Below are positions 1-9,045 of a stretch of DNA of 64,000 nucleotides, one piece after another. Origin of the DNA: Isoetes taiwanensis (taxonomy: Eukaryota > Streptophyta > Lycopodiopsida > Isoetales > Isoetaceae); NCBI GenBank assembly GCA_021234155.1, contig JAJEKV010000036.1, forward strand, positions 12,351,426 through 12,415,425, in the 5' to 3' direction. The notes under the pieces are model-generated. The model was not told the origin of the DNA, ran no database searches, and was given only the letters and a program-made list of their open reading frames with translations. Position 1 is the first letter of the stretch, and every line of letters begins with the position of its first letter. The position numbers and the translations under genes were made by a program.

Positions 1-154
1 TATCATTGTTGTCTCATTGTTCTTCTGTTTTCTTTTCCCTTTCCTTTGTTTTCTTGCAAATCCCGCGTGACATAGTCCACGGATTCTCCTGTTAGATCCA
101 AGGGTCCTCACAGAGGGCTGTCTTGCAGGAGTTCCCGAACCAAGACCCCAAACA
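1..154 (+). repeat. 3' part of a gypsy LTR (same family as 20063-20650)
   Basis: The stretch ends in ACCCCAAACA and matches 20490-20650 almost base for base, including the block 'cgtgacatagtcc' and 'ggtcctcacagaggg'. It is therefore the 3' end of an LTR whose start lies before the window. No tRNA primer site follows it, so it is a 3' LTR or a solo LTR and not a 5' LTR. Confidence 0.85.
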
Positions 155-167
155 AGAGGCTGGCTAG

Positions 168-506
168 CCTTGCCCCTTTTGTTCGAGCGGAAGCAGGCGA
201 GGTCAATGCTATATCCAGGACTATGGTAGTGACACCATGGTCCAGCTTAAACAGGAAGTAGTTCACGCCATGGCCTTACGAAGGATGTTGGATCGAAAGG
301 AGGTCTGGTACTACAATGACCTAAGGCCATATTTTGAGAACTTATTCCACCAGTGGCAGCAGAAGCGTGAGGCCCATGTATTGCTATTCCTGGACTTCTC
401 TACATACACCATTAAGCAGCTAGATAAGATGCTGCTTATCTTTGGAAACAGTACTGTAGCAGATTTAACAATACAGGATCTGATTGATGCAGCTGACTAT
501 GTTTGA
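168..506 (+). pseudogene. C-terminal coding exon or retrocopy of an unrecognised protein
   Basis: An open frame of about 112 codons starts after an in-frame stop at 165-167 and ends with a TGA at 504-506; the first ATG is at 237. The protein is rich in aromatic and charged residues (WYYNDLRPYFENLF, FHQWQQKREAH) and ends LIDAADYV. It looks like genuine protein, but I do not recognise the family. It begins 14 bp after the end of an LTR and is followed by a 3' UTR-like stretch and a run of 38 A at 728-765. That would fit a reverse-transcribed mRNA joined to LTR sequence. An ordinary last exon beside an LTR insertion is the alternative. Confidence 0.4.
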
Positions 507-721
507 AGATCATGCTAGTGAAGTGGCAGACTATTAACACTAAGGTTTATAAGTGGTCCTATAACTTATGGTTTTGGTTAACCTTTGGTCTTACCATGCC
601 AATGGTTAAGTTTAGGCTTTTATTGTTCATCTTTTATATTCTGATATATCCTCCTGAAAGTGAGTTTTCTCACTTCTTTATCTTATGTAATTTTCTAAAT
701 GAAATATAAAAAACCAACCTT

Positions 722-765
<44 letters not shown>
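507..765 (+). other. 3' UTR-like stretch ending in poly(A)
   Basis: AT-rich, non-coding sequence follows the stop codon. An AATATA-type signal stands near 703, about 25 bp before 38 consecutive A (728-765). The tract suggests a retroposed transcript end. No target-site duplication could be assigned. Confidence 0.4.
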
Positions 766-767
<2 letters not shown>

Positions 768-1440
768 AAAACAACCCATCATGTTGTTATAAGAAAACAA
801 CCCATCATGTTGTTTTTAAAGCCACGTCATTTGCTGAAAACATCTATTTTTATAAAACTACATGTGATTTCTATGTAAAACGATATATCAAAATTTGTTC
901 TCATCAGAAAAAACAATACTAAAAAACAACAATTGTTTTAAGAAATCACATTTTTCTTTTAAAACCACGTATAATTTTTTGTGGAAATCAACACTTGGAA
1001 ACAACATAGTTAAGAGACAAAACCAAAAAACTACGCGTAGTATCTAGCAAAGTCGGACAAAATTCTCTACATGGTTTTTTAGTGTTGTTTTTTTTTCCAA
1101 AACAACAGTTAAAATAACATGTGGATATTTTAGGTTTATTGAAAACAACATGTCTACTTTTTAGGAAAAAAACACTTGAAAACTACAGCTAACTTTAAAA
1201 ACAACATGTAGAAGCACATATTAATTTCTACGCATAGGTAATTTTGACAAAAAGTCTAGTGTAGACTTTTTCCCAAAAAACTACATGTAGAAAAATTTGT
1301 CTAAAAACTACACATCATTTCTAGCAAAATCGGACAAAAATCACCACGTGGTTTTTTAACGTTGTTTTTTGGCAAAAACCACACTGAAAAACAACATGTG
1401 GACCCAGTATTGGGGTTGTTGTGTATGCATTGAGATCACT
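766..1440. repeat. AT-rich repeat block with many short palindromes
   Basis: No coding. The block repeats variants of 'aaaaACaACATGTnG' with palindromic cores: CTACGCGTAG near 1033, CTACATGTAG near 1281, CCACGTGG near 1345, ACAACATGTTGTT-like near 780 and 806. Its last 100 bp (about 1345-1440, ending in 'ttggggttgttgtgtatg') is repeated in direct orientation at about 2800-2900. This looks like the end of an undescribed non-autonomous element or satellite. Confidence 0.5.
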
Positions 1441-1555
1441 TATAACATCCATCTACCTTAGGGGCACGAGAACTCAATGCAATGACACAAGTTCATACCC
1501 TCTACATTCAATTCATTCAACTCGAACTGTCACACATTCTTTATTAAGCAATACC

Positions 1556-1586
1556 CAAGGCCGCCGCGATAAATTTCTTGTATAGA
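1556..1586 (-). repeat. CACTA-like terminal repeat
   Basis: Read on the minus strand the block is CTATACAAGAAATTTATCGC followed by GGCGGCC. It matches 13596-13623 and resembles the CACTACAAGAAA ends of CACTA (En/Spm) transposons. A matching partner end was not identified. Confidence 0.45.
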
Positions 1587-2690
1587 TAATTACATAAGAC
1601 TTGAGGAGAATCTGATAGAGCAGGCCAATGCCTTTTGTAAATCTTCGTGTTTTGCTTATTGTTGTGACTTAGCAAGGTCAAAATCCAAATACAAAGATGT
1701 CATTGGCCTGCTTTAGGATATCCATTTTATTATTCAAATTTAGCATTGCAAATTTCATTATGCACAGGCGACCTTGTGTGCAGCAGTAACAATAACAAGA
1801 ATTATTGTTGTGAGGTCCAATTACCCAATGCCATAATCTGCACCTTCTGTAAGTTCTATGATGCTTCTTCTGGATACGTGTGAAAGTATTGTTGGCCAGT
1901 TTGATACAATGAAAGACCATGGTTGGAGAATTTACAAGCTACTATTTTGCAGCTAGTTAATTAGATGATCTAATGCATAAAACAACTAAAGTACTTAGAT
2001 GATCAGATGCATAAAACAACCAAAGTACTGAAAAGGAAACTTTTGTCAAATATAATATTACATACCAAAATGTTATTCAAATGGTTATAGATCTTAAATC
2101 TTGGCAAACATCTTCAAAATCATCTCAGATAATGATGAATTTGAAATTTTGACAAATAAAATGAGCATGTACTATGTGTAAGAAAGTCATAAGCATACAA
2201 TAGACGTTGGCATCAACTGTTCTTCCAAATCCTCATAGGAAAGTGAGAACAAATAATAACCTCTGCAAACAAAGAAGGAAACCCTTCGATGCGCCGACAT
2301 CTTGTTCTTTTTTTAACCATCCAATATAGGAAAGAGGTTAAATTATGTGGTTAAATTGGAGGTTATAAGATTCACTATTTGATATTCAAAGTATTCTAAA
2401 GATCTGAACTAGATATTTTACCTTTGATTACAATTAAAAAGGCCAATTAGCATATCTGGCATCCATAGCTCACAAAAATCTAGGCCATGTGAGGAAATTA
2501 AAGCAAGATTGTTTGTTTAGAATAGGGAGAGCATCGAATCAGATTGAAAAAACGTGAATGAAAGGACAATTTTGACATCGGGAATGTGCAAGTTTGCCCA
2601 TGTACTTCTGAAGATAAACAATGCATGGTTCCACTAAAAACAACAGTGAAGGAAAAACATACAAGTTGACAAAAAATCACAAAAACTATG
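1587..2690. other. non-coding AT-rich stretch
   Basis: Short open frames on both strands look random. There is a short direct repeat at 1961-2030 ('gatgatc..atgcataaaacaac..aaagtact', twice). I see no recognisable gene. Confidence 0.4.
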
Positions 2691-2900
2691 TCAATTTTTT
2701 CTACGCGTAGATTTTTCTGCTAAAAGACCACCGTGGAAAATTTCTGCCAAAAAACCACTGTCTCTTTGTGCAATTCCAGATAAATAGGCCACGTGGACTT
2801 TTGGGGCCATTTTGCTGTTGTTTTTGGATAAAACAACATTTAAAACTAACTGTGGACCAAAAATTGGGGTCAGTGTGTTGTATAGATGTGGATCCCTTAT
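2690..2900. repeat. second copy of the palindrome-rich repeat
   Basis: Contains CTACGCGTAG at about 2700, ACCACCGTGG near 2728 and CCACGTGG near 2790. It ends with 'ttggggtcagtgtgttgta', in the same order and orientation as 1290-1420. The two copies bracket about 1.3 kb of unrelated AT-rich sequence. Confidence 0.5.
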
Positions 2901-3084
2901 ATAAGTTCAGGAGATCTGACCGAATAAATATTAAGGAGGAGTTCGTGATCGCATGCAAAGTCCAGTGTATGGAATATGAATGATATTCTGTATTTGCGGT
3001 ATACTTAAGTTTTCTCAATAGTTCATTTTCGAGTTTGACATAACACTAAGATTTGAGCATTAAGGAAATTAACATATCTAACAT

Positions 3085-3096
3085 TGGTATCGGAGC
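3085..3096 (+). other. tRNA-iMet-type primer binding site
   Basis: TGGTATCGGAGC differs in one base from the usual plant LTR-element primer site TGGTATCAGAGC. It lies just upstream of the gag relic, as expected for a 5' leader. The LTR that should precede it was not delimited. Confidence 0.5.
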
Positions 3097-3106
3097 TGGT
3101 AGAAGA

Positions 3107-3900
3107 ATGTCAACTCAATTTGGAGCTACAGTTTTGAGCAATGTAGAAGTGTTCAAAGGTGTTGGAGGGTTCCGATATGGAAGGAAAGATTAAGGAGGTT
3201 TTGGAGTTTGAAGGTCTATGGGATATCATAGAACCAGTTGAGTAAATAACATGAATTAATGTTGCTGATGAAGCAAGCAGCTCCTCTGTAACCAAAGCAG
3301 CTACTGCTCAGAAAGGGAAGTCAGTAGTGGAAGTGATGTTAGTCATGACTTACGAGTCAGTCAAGCAAAGGCTATCATAATATATAAGATAGCACCCAGC
3401 ATAATGCTGAAGTTGAGGAAGTTGAGGCCAAGAGATGATTGGACTCATCAATAATTACGAAGCTAAACATTCATCTCAAATAGATGTTCTTGAGAAGGAA
3501 ATCAGGAAAATTAAATATGAAGACAAAACGGATTTGACTGATATGCTTCATAAGTTCGACTCATTATGAACAGATTTGGATGCTGCAGGAGCAACCACAT
3601 CAGAGAGTCATCAAATATTGAATATTTCAAAGATGTTTTCAAAACAGGATACTATCAACAACCAAACAACACAAAAAGAGGCGATATCTGGGCGCTTACA
3701 ACATGGGCACCATTCTGAGTACAACGCCAGTAACTATATGCCCAGTGCATCTGATAACCAGCACAGAGCGAGTCTTCCAAGCCAAAAGTTATTCAGCAAG
3801 TAGGTCTCAATACTATAATTCAAGATGTTGCCATTGTGACAAAGGAGACATACATAAACAGTCATCCGAGCCAAGGCATGTATATCTGTTTTCTTCTGGC
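3107..3900 (+). pseudogene. Ty1/copia gag relic (UBN2-type)
   Basis: The translation is scattered over frames but keeps copia gag landmarks in order: a start MSTQFGATVL at 3107, 'EVLEFEGLWDIIEP' around 3200-3240, 'LTDMLHKFDSL' and 'TDLDAAGATTSESHQIL' around 3530-3620, and a vestige of the zinc knuckle (CCHCDKGDIHK) near 3826-3860. Several stops and frameshifts make it non-functional. It is the 5' part of a copia element; no protease, integrase or RT follows, so the element is truncated. It is distinct from the better preserved copia element at 57.7-62.8 kb. Confidence 0.55.
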
Positions 3901-4386
3901 CATTTAGTCACTGAAGACCGGTTTATAAAGACAAGTCTGCATCATGGAGTGCCTTTGCCTAATGATTGCATCGTCATTGCAATCATTGTTGTAATTGAAC
4001 TAGAGACTAAGTTGCCTGTTCCTTCGATAGGAGCTAACAACCTGAACGAGGCACTCGGGTCTTCGTCATGTGGCCAAGGTTGATGGCATTCTTGACGCCA
4101 ACAATAGGCACTTTGACTGTGTTAGGTAGCGAGATAATTACCTAACCAGACATCATCAGAGTGTGCTGGAGGTGGGTTTGTGAAAAGTAGACATGCCAGA
4201 TATGCTTGGAATTCAGATAGACACCGAGGATGCTAAAACCAGGATGAACATCAGGATGCTGTGAAGACTGAGAATGTTCCTGTTCGGGATGTTCATTTTA
4301 CGGATATCCATGTCCAGGATATCCTTATGACAGTTCATATCGGAGTGATATCATTGGATAACATGGGGCACCAGCTTCAGTTCCGA
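3901..4386 (+). other. non-coding stretch
   Basis: No recognisable coding sequence; every frame has stops. It contains repeated 'caggat(g/a)t' phrases around 4240-4330. It may be the 5' flank of the H3-like gene. Confidence 0.3.
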
Positions 4387-4517
4387 TGAAGGTGGTACCT
4401 GTCACCGTAGTACCAGAAACAGTGATGGCTCCTGTGGTTGAGACGGCTTTTGAGACTGGGCAACTTACTAGGCGTAGGAGGAAAGCAACTCAGCCTAGGC
4501 AGCTACAGAAGAAGCAG
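4387..4517 (+). CDS. candidate exon 1 (basic N-terminal tail) of the H3-fold gene
   Basis: The first ATG is at 4387, after an in-frame stop. The 131 nt encode a Pro/Val stretch (PVTVVPETVMAPVVETAF) followed by a strongly basic run (RRRRKATQPRQLQKKQ). They end at CAG|GTAAGT, a near-ideal splice donor. A variable basic tail ahead of an H3 fold is what CENH3 proteins show. The link to the downstream exons is inferred from the splice sites and order only. In phase 0 the following exon continues with more basic residues (CKGPSKLNRKG) and then meets a stop, so at least one frame break must be assumed. Confidence 0.35.
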
Positions 4518-4520
4518 GTA

Positions 4521-4542
4521 AGTCGTATTTAATTAAAGTGGG
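4521..4542 (+). repeat. left terminal inverted repeat of the candidate intron-borne element
   Basis: Pairs with 8361-8382 (21 of 22 bases complementary). It overlaps the splice donor context. The inner flanks share only the short phrase 'gggactcat'. Confidence 0.6.
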
Positions 4543-5240
4543 ACTCATTCCATTCCCACTTTTTTTCGGAACTCTGTTATTTTACACAAGAAGGAGCACC
4601 CCGACCCGAAAACTGTCCTTAATTCAAATTTTTGTCTGTTACTGTGCATCCAAGCTTTCTCCCAGTTTTTGTCGGATAGCGAGTCGAGTCCCTGTTTTGG
4701 GGCTTATTTGTCATTCAAAATAAGAGTTTTTCGCGTGAGGGTGAATTCCTTTACCAAGACATTTTGGCTCTATTTTCTTAGGTGGGTAGACAAGAGATCA
4801 CAAATTCTAACAAAAATTAAGCAAATTGTTTACTTAATCACCAAAAAATACTACTTTTGAGATACCTTATATTTATAAATGGGCTCATTACAATATATAT
4901 TACAGTGGGTGAAGCGACCATAGTGGTCGTATTATCACAATGATTACACCCTCTTCACACATGAACCACCTAGTGCAAGCGGGCGTGGAGCTCTGTCCAA
5001 GTCGCTTGGAGCAACTTACGGGCGATAGAAATTTGTATGAGAAGTTCCTTCATAGGCCGCGTGCTTGTATGTCCAACTGATGTCACCACCCTCTTCACCG
5101 GCATCTTTCTTCAATGAACTGGTCTTTTCATTGCTCCCAAGCATGTACTATCCGGGTCGAGATAAGGGCGCAAAAGGTTAGTCAAGTTAGTCAAGTGATA
5201 CTACGGGCAAAAATTAAGATAAAACACGGTTTTAGAGGTC

Positions 5241-5856
5241 AAAAGGCCTTTTCGACTTCGCGAGTCGAAAGGCAACTCAAAAAAGCGGGTTTAGGGGTCA
5301 GAAGGCCTTTCTCGACTTCGCGAAGTCGAGAAAAGCGACTCACCAAAGTTTAAAAAGGGGTCGAAGGCCTTTCGATTTCGAGTCGAGTCGAGAAAGGCAC
5401 CAAAAGTAGAAACGCAGTTTAGGGGTCGAGAAGGCCTTTCGACTCAGTCGAGTCGAGAAAGGCAAGCTCAAAGTTTAAACGAGGTTTTAGGGTTGAAGGC
5501 CTTTCTCACTTCGAGTCGTGAGAAAGGCGCTTCAAAGCCGTAAACGCAGTTTTAGGGGGTTGAAGGCCTTTCTCGACTTCGCGAAGTCGAGAAAGGCGCT
5601 CAAAGCCGTAAACGCAGTTTTAGGGGTCGAAGGCCTTTCTCGACTTCGCGAAGTCGAGAAAGGCGCTCAAAGCCGAAAACGGGGTTTTAGGGGTTGAAAG
5701 GCCTTTTCGACCGCGAGTCCGAGAAAGGCGCTCAAAGCCGTAAACGCAGTTTTAGGGGTCGAAGGCCTTTCTTTCGATTCTTGAGTCGAGAAAGGCGCTC
5801 AAAGCCGTAAACGGAGTTTTAGGGCCTTTTCGACTCAAGGAAGTCGAAAAAAAGGC
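5241..5856. repeat. hairpin minisatellite, about 10 units of 60-68 bp
   Basis: Each unit carries an inverted repeat of the type CCTTTCTCGACTT / AAGTCGAGAAAGG followed by a spacer like 'cgctcaaagccgtaaacg' and 'gttttaggggt(c/t)gaa'. Hairpins lie at about 5241, 5303, 5364, 5430, 5495, 5561, 5630, 5698, 5762 and 5822. Units at 5565-5599 and 5634-5663 are perfect palindromes around TTCGCGAA. In the 5495 unit a G-to-A change in the left arm (TTTCTCAC) is matched by C-to-T in the right arm (GTGAGAAA), keeping the stem paired. Confidence 0.8.
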
Positions 5857-6209
5857 CGCTTCGTGAGGTAAACAAAGGGCAATTTCAAAGCTCAGAGTCC
5901 GAGAAGGTCGAAAATGAATAACCTTCAAACATCCTATGTATTTTCTATGAAAAAATACCCTCCCCATAAATTTCCTACGTATTTTCCATGAAAAATAGAC
6001 CCTCCCCATGTATTATCTAATGGACACATATCCAATGGACCCTCCCCCTTTCTAATGGACCATACCATATAGCTATATGAAGAGGGGACCATTGGGCTCA
6101 TATTTAGCTATGTAAAGAGTAATGCCTAATGCATATGTAAATAGCAACATATGCACCTATAATGCACATTATAACCTACGAGAGCCTATTAGACCTATGC
6201 ATTAAATCT
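5857..6209. other. non-coding spacer with short repeats
   Basis: Contains repeated phrases such as 'catgaaaaa(t)a..ccctcccca' (5943-6010) and 'taatggacc..ccc' (6008-6065). No gene was seen. Confidence 0.4.
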
Positions 6210-6545
6210 ATTAATATGCATTTTTTTATGAAAAATGCCCTCTCCATATATTACTATATATTTTTCAATAAGCACAATATCCTATATTATGTATTTTCCA
6301 ACAACCACAATATTCTATGCATTTTTTTTATGAAAAATGCCCTCTCCATATATTACTATATATTTTTCAATAAGCACAATATCCTATATTATGTATTTTC
6401 CAACAACCACATTTTTTTATGAAAAATGCCCTCTCCATGTATTACTATATATTTTTTAATAAGCACAATATCCTAATATTATGTATTTTCCAATAACCAC
6501 AATATTCTATGCATTTTTATGAAAAATGCCCTCAACATGTATTTC
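6210..6545. repeat. AT-rich tandem repeat, period about 100 bp
   Basis: Three to four copies of a unit 'tatgaaaaatgccctctcca' followed by 'tattactatatatttttcaa', 'taagcacaatatcctatatt' and 'atgtattttccaacaacc' start near 6225, 6328, 6418 and 6518. Copies are partial and of slightly different length. Confidence 0.7.
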
Positions 6546-6635
6546 CTATGGAAAAAAAATGGACCCTCCCCGATCTTTTTACCCCGCTCTTTTTTCCCGC
6601 CCATACTTAAAATTTGAAATTTAGTACATACCAAT

Positions 6636-6965
6636 TTGGTACATACCTTTGGGACGGTTTCGGAGTCCTGCCATCGTGGATACCCATCAACGACTATGGC
6701 GTTCTTGTTCTTCAGGCGGCTATGGCGTTCTTGTTCTTCAGGCTATGGCAGAACCGGCTATGGCGATAGGATGAGGACGGCTTTTTTTTATTCCGACTAT
6801 GAAACCTTGCATGAAGGCATAACAAAAACATCTGCTACATCTCTCTTCCTATTGGATTCTTGAGGACCTTCCTATTCTTGAAGCTATCCTGGCTTGAATC
6901 TCTTCTGGCCGATTCTTCAGGCCGATTCTTGAAGCTCTTCTGGCCGATTCTTCAGGTCTGAAAAC
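6636..6965. repeat. short-period direct repeats
   Basis: 'ctatggcgttcttgttcttc' occurs in tandem near 6691-6740, and 'ggccgattcttcagg' / 'gattcttgaagc' several times at 6867-6957. It is probably a low-copy minisatellite inside the long intron. Open frames here are by-products. Confidence 0.45.
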
Positions 6966-7800
6966 ATGGATGGGGGATGAACAAGTACGTGGTGAAAGCG
7001 AGGGGAGAACAAGGCTGATTACAACAACTCCGGCATGGTGCAGCAACTCCGGCATGGACCCCCTGTTCAAACAGATTCATGGTCGCCTCCATTAGATTGG
7101 CAGAAGTGAAATGCCCATGCAAGAACATCTTGGTGGATTCAGCGAAATTCATGCCTCTATTCAAGATTGATGCAATTTGATGCAAGAACCCATTCATGCA
7201 CTTGAGATTGTGCGCCATCCCCACATACGCCACAACATGCCCCAGAAAACAGAGCACTATCGGCCCGGCCGGTGCGCAGATTGCATCCTCGCGGCGATCA
7301 GATTGCGCTGTGGAAGCAATTTTAAACGAAGCGATATGTGGAACAGCTTCCATAGCTCCTTCTTCTGCCCGTCCATGCACTTGCATTATCGACTCCGGCG
7401 AAGCAAGCTCCGTTTCTGAAGGCCCACATCACTCCATAGCCACATGGGCTCCTTTGTCTCAATCCAAGCGATCCGGCTATGGTGGTTTAGAAGACCTTTG
7501 TGGGTAGGTAGCGATCTTGAATCTCTGAATCTGTTCTTCAATGCAAAGCAAGAAATGTTGGCGGAAAATACAGTGTGTCTTTGGCACCGGCTGACCCTTC
7601 TTATTTGCTCCTCGCTGCTTTTCAATTTGCTCCTCCATTTCATTTGCCCAGGATCTCAAGTGCCCTGTTTATCTGCCTCTCCCTTTGTTGTGTTGGTGGG
7701 AAGGAGGCATTGATTTTAAGTTTCGCTAAAATCACCTTTAGTTTATAGGTGTTTTGGTTTTGGCTAGTAGTGTTTGAAATTCCTCATTTTTTGTGCTGGA
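6966..7800. other. non-coding stretch with overlapping short ORFs
   Basis: Several 60-144 aa open frames overlap on both strands (for example 6952-7386 minus and 7444-7713 plus) without recognisable motifs. None is supported. It is part of the candidate intron. Confidence 0.35.
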
Positions 7801-7809
7801 ATTAAATTG

Positions 7810-7836
7810 CTTTCTCGACTAGTGGGTCGAGAAAGG
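7810..7836. repeat. isolated copy of the minisatellite hairpin
   Basis: CTTTCTCGACtagtgggTCGAGAAAGG has the same arms as the 5.2-5.9 kb hairpin array, about 2 kb away in the same candidate intron. It lies beside an AT-rich tract (7846-7945) of repeated TTAATTAATTA. Confidence 0.55.
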
Positions 7837-7970
7837 TTTTGGAGTATTGATTTAATTTAATTTATATTTGATTAATTAATTAGCTTAATTAATCTAATTA
7901 GCTTAATTAATTATTGATTATATATTAATAATTAATACTTTTTATTTTTTTTTATTTTTTTTTGGGGGGG

Positions 7971-8317
7971 AGGGCTTGCCCCCCTTTGCCCCTCCCATTC
8001 CTCCTTTGCTCCTCCCCCTTTGCCCCTTTTGCCCTCTTTGCTCTCCCTCCCCTCCCCTCCCTCCTCAGGTTTGCCCCTCCGGGTTCCTCCTTTGCTCCTC
8101 CCCCCTTGCCCCCTCCCCTCCTCTTTTGCCCTCTTTGCCCCTCCCCCTCCTCCTTTGCCCTTTTGCTCTCCTCTCTTCTCCCTGCCCTTGCCCCTTCTTC
8201 CAACTTATCCTCTTCCCCTCTTCAACGTGTGGCTCCTCCCTCTTTCTCCTCCTACCCTTCTCCTTATCAAGATGTGCCCCCTCTCCCTCCCCTCTTTTTT
8301 TTTTTTTTTTTTTTTGT
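7971..8317 (+). repeat. polypyrimidine tract
   Basis: About 340 bp are almost entirely C and T on the plus strand, built from phrases like 'tttgcccctcc' and ending in a run of T (8297-8315). Open frames on both strands are low-complexity artefacts. It sits just upstream of the candidate 3' splice site at 8384-8385, so it could act as an outsized pyrimidine tract. Confidence 0.8.
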
Positions 8318-8360
8318 ATGAGTCCCATTTTCAGCCCGAGTCCCAAATTGCGAGATTTGA

Positions 8361-8382
8361 CCCACTTTAATTAAATGCGACT
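8361..8382 (-). repeat. right terminal inverted repeat of the candidate intron-borne element
   Basis: Complement of 4521-4542 with one mismatch. It is followed by TAG|GTTC, the candidate splice acceptor. Confidence 0.6.
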
Positions 8383-8385
8383 TAG

Positions 8386-8746
8386 GTTCTCTGTAAAGGC
8401 CCTTCGAAGCTTAATAGGAAGGGCCAGTAGATGGATTCGGGAGATCCTGCACTTCCAGAATCATGTGGAGTGAGTACTTCCAAAACTCACGATGGTGAGA
8501 GTCTGCAAGAAGGAGGTTCAAATCAGGTATGCTAGATGAAGGCGGATAGGAGAAGGTACCGCAATTCTGGCAGAGCTTTTCCAATACCAGAAGAGGTGAC
8601 TCGGTTCACTGCAAATGCTCTTGATACTCTGCAGGAATCACATGGTCAGGTTTTTCGAAGACTATGTGAAATGTGTTGTGCATGGAAAGAGGGTGACAAT
8701 AATGAGGCAGGATGTTGTGTTGACGAAGTACTTTCGAGGCACGTAA
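8386..8746 (+). pseudogene. histone H3-fold gene, CENH3-like, with frameshift
   Basis: Three stretches match the H3 fold in order. At 8444-8460 the residues REILHFQ resemble the CENH3-type 'REIRHFQ' (canonical H3 has YQK). At 8593-8649 EVTRFTANALDTLQES aligns with helix 2 start (RF..A..ALQEA). At 8651-8746 FFED, a Cys, His, KRVTIM and MRQD align with the H3 C-terminal half (LFED..C..H.KRVTIM..D..L...RG) and end in TAA. The last stretch is one nucleotide out of frame with the previous one, right after a CAG codon, and about three residues of helix 2 are missing. A 104-nt intron fits 8470-8573 (GGA|GTGAGT to GGCAG|A), phase-consistent. MRxD and HFQ favour CENH3 over canonical H3. It may be a decayed copy, or a live gene damaged by sequence error. 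Confidence 0.65.
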
Positions 8747-8850
8747 AGTGATTTCTTTCTTATTAGTGAAAAAGTTTTGGTTCTAATATGCCTGTGTATT
8801 ATTGGATTGTATATATTCTATATTTGTATCGGCCTAATTTGTATACCATC

Positions 8851-9045
8851 GCACCGTGGCCACGGTGCAAAATTGAGTGTTCCTTCAATTATGGGACGAT
8901 CTATTTCGCACCGTGGCCACGGTGCGGAAAAGAAATGGCAAGCACAATTTATGGGGTGGCCAATTTCGCACCGTAGCTACGGTACAAAATTTTCTTATAC
9001 AATGTTTTTGGGGAGTTCCTATTTCGCACCTTGGCACACTGCCAC
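8851..9045. repeat. four tandem palindromic repeats, period about 58 bp
   Basis: GCACCGTGGCCACGGTGC is a perfect 18-bp palindrome at 8851-8868 and 8908-8925. A third copy at 8968-8985 reads GCACCGTAGCTACGGTAC, where an inner G-to-A is matched by C-to-T. A decayed fourth starts at 9026. Each is preceded by 'tttc' and followed by A-rich sequence. The array lies 105 bp downstream of the H3-like stop and could be in its 3' UTR. It does not fit the replication-histone stem-loop. Confidence 0.8.

Larger units (their letters stand above)
4518..8385 (+). other. candidate 3.87-kb intron bounded by inverted repeats (possible intron-forming transposon)
   Basis: The segment starts GTAAGTCG and ends CGACTTAG. 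Inside the GT-A and T-AG, the first and last 22 bases (4521-4542 and 8361-8382) are inverted repeats with one mismatch, reading AGTCGyATTTAATTAAAGTG inward from either end. A TA dinucleotide flanks each end (4519-4520, 8383-8384), consistent with a TA target duplication. The GT and AG are thus made jointly by flanking G bases, the TA and the repeat. No transposase-like ORF was seen. The interior holds hairpin minisatellites, AT tandem repeats and a pyrimidine tract, described separately. Confidence 0.45.

Noticed and set aside
5241-5856. CRISPR-like array (regular repeats with variable spacers)
   Set aside because: Units are fully palindromic and the spacers are themselves repeated; eukaryotic context, no cas genes. 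It is a minisatellite.
7952-8374. Long overlapping ORFs on both strands
   Set aside because: All arise from the C/T-only tract and encode Pro/Leu/Ser or Glu/Gly/Arg low-complexity sequence.
8851-8925. Replication-dependent histone 3' stem-loop
   Set aside because: The palindrome has no 4-nt loop or the GGCYCTT consensus, and plant histone mRNAs are normally polyadenylated.
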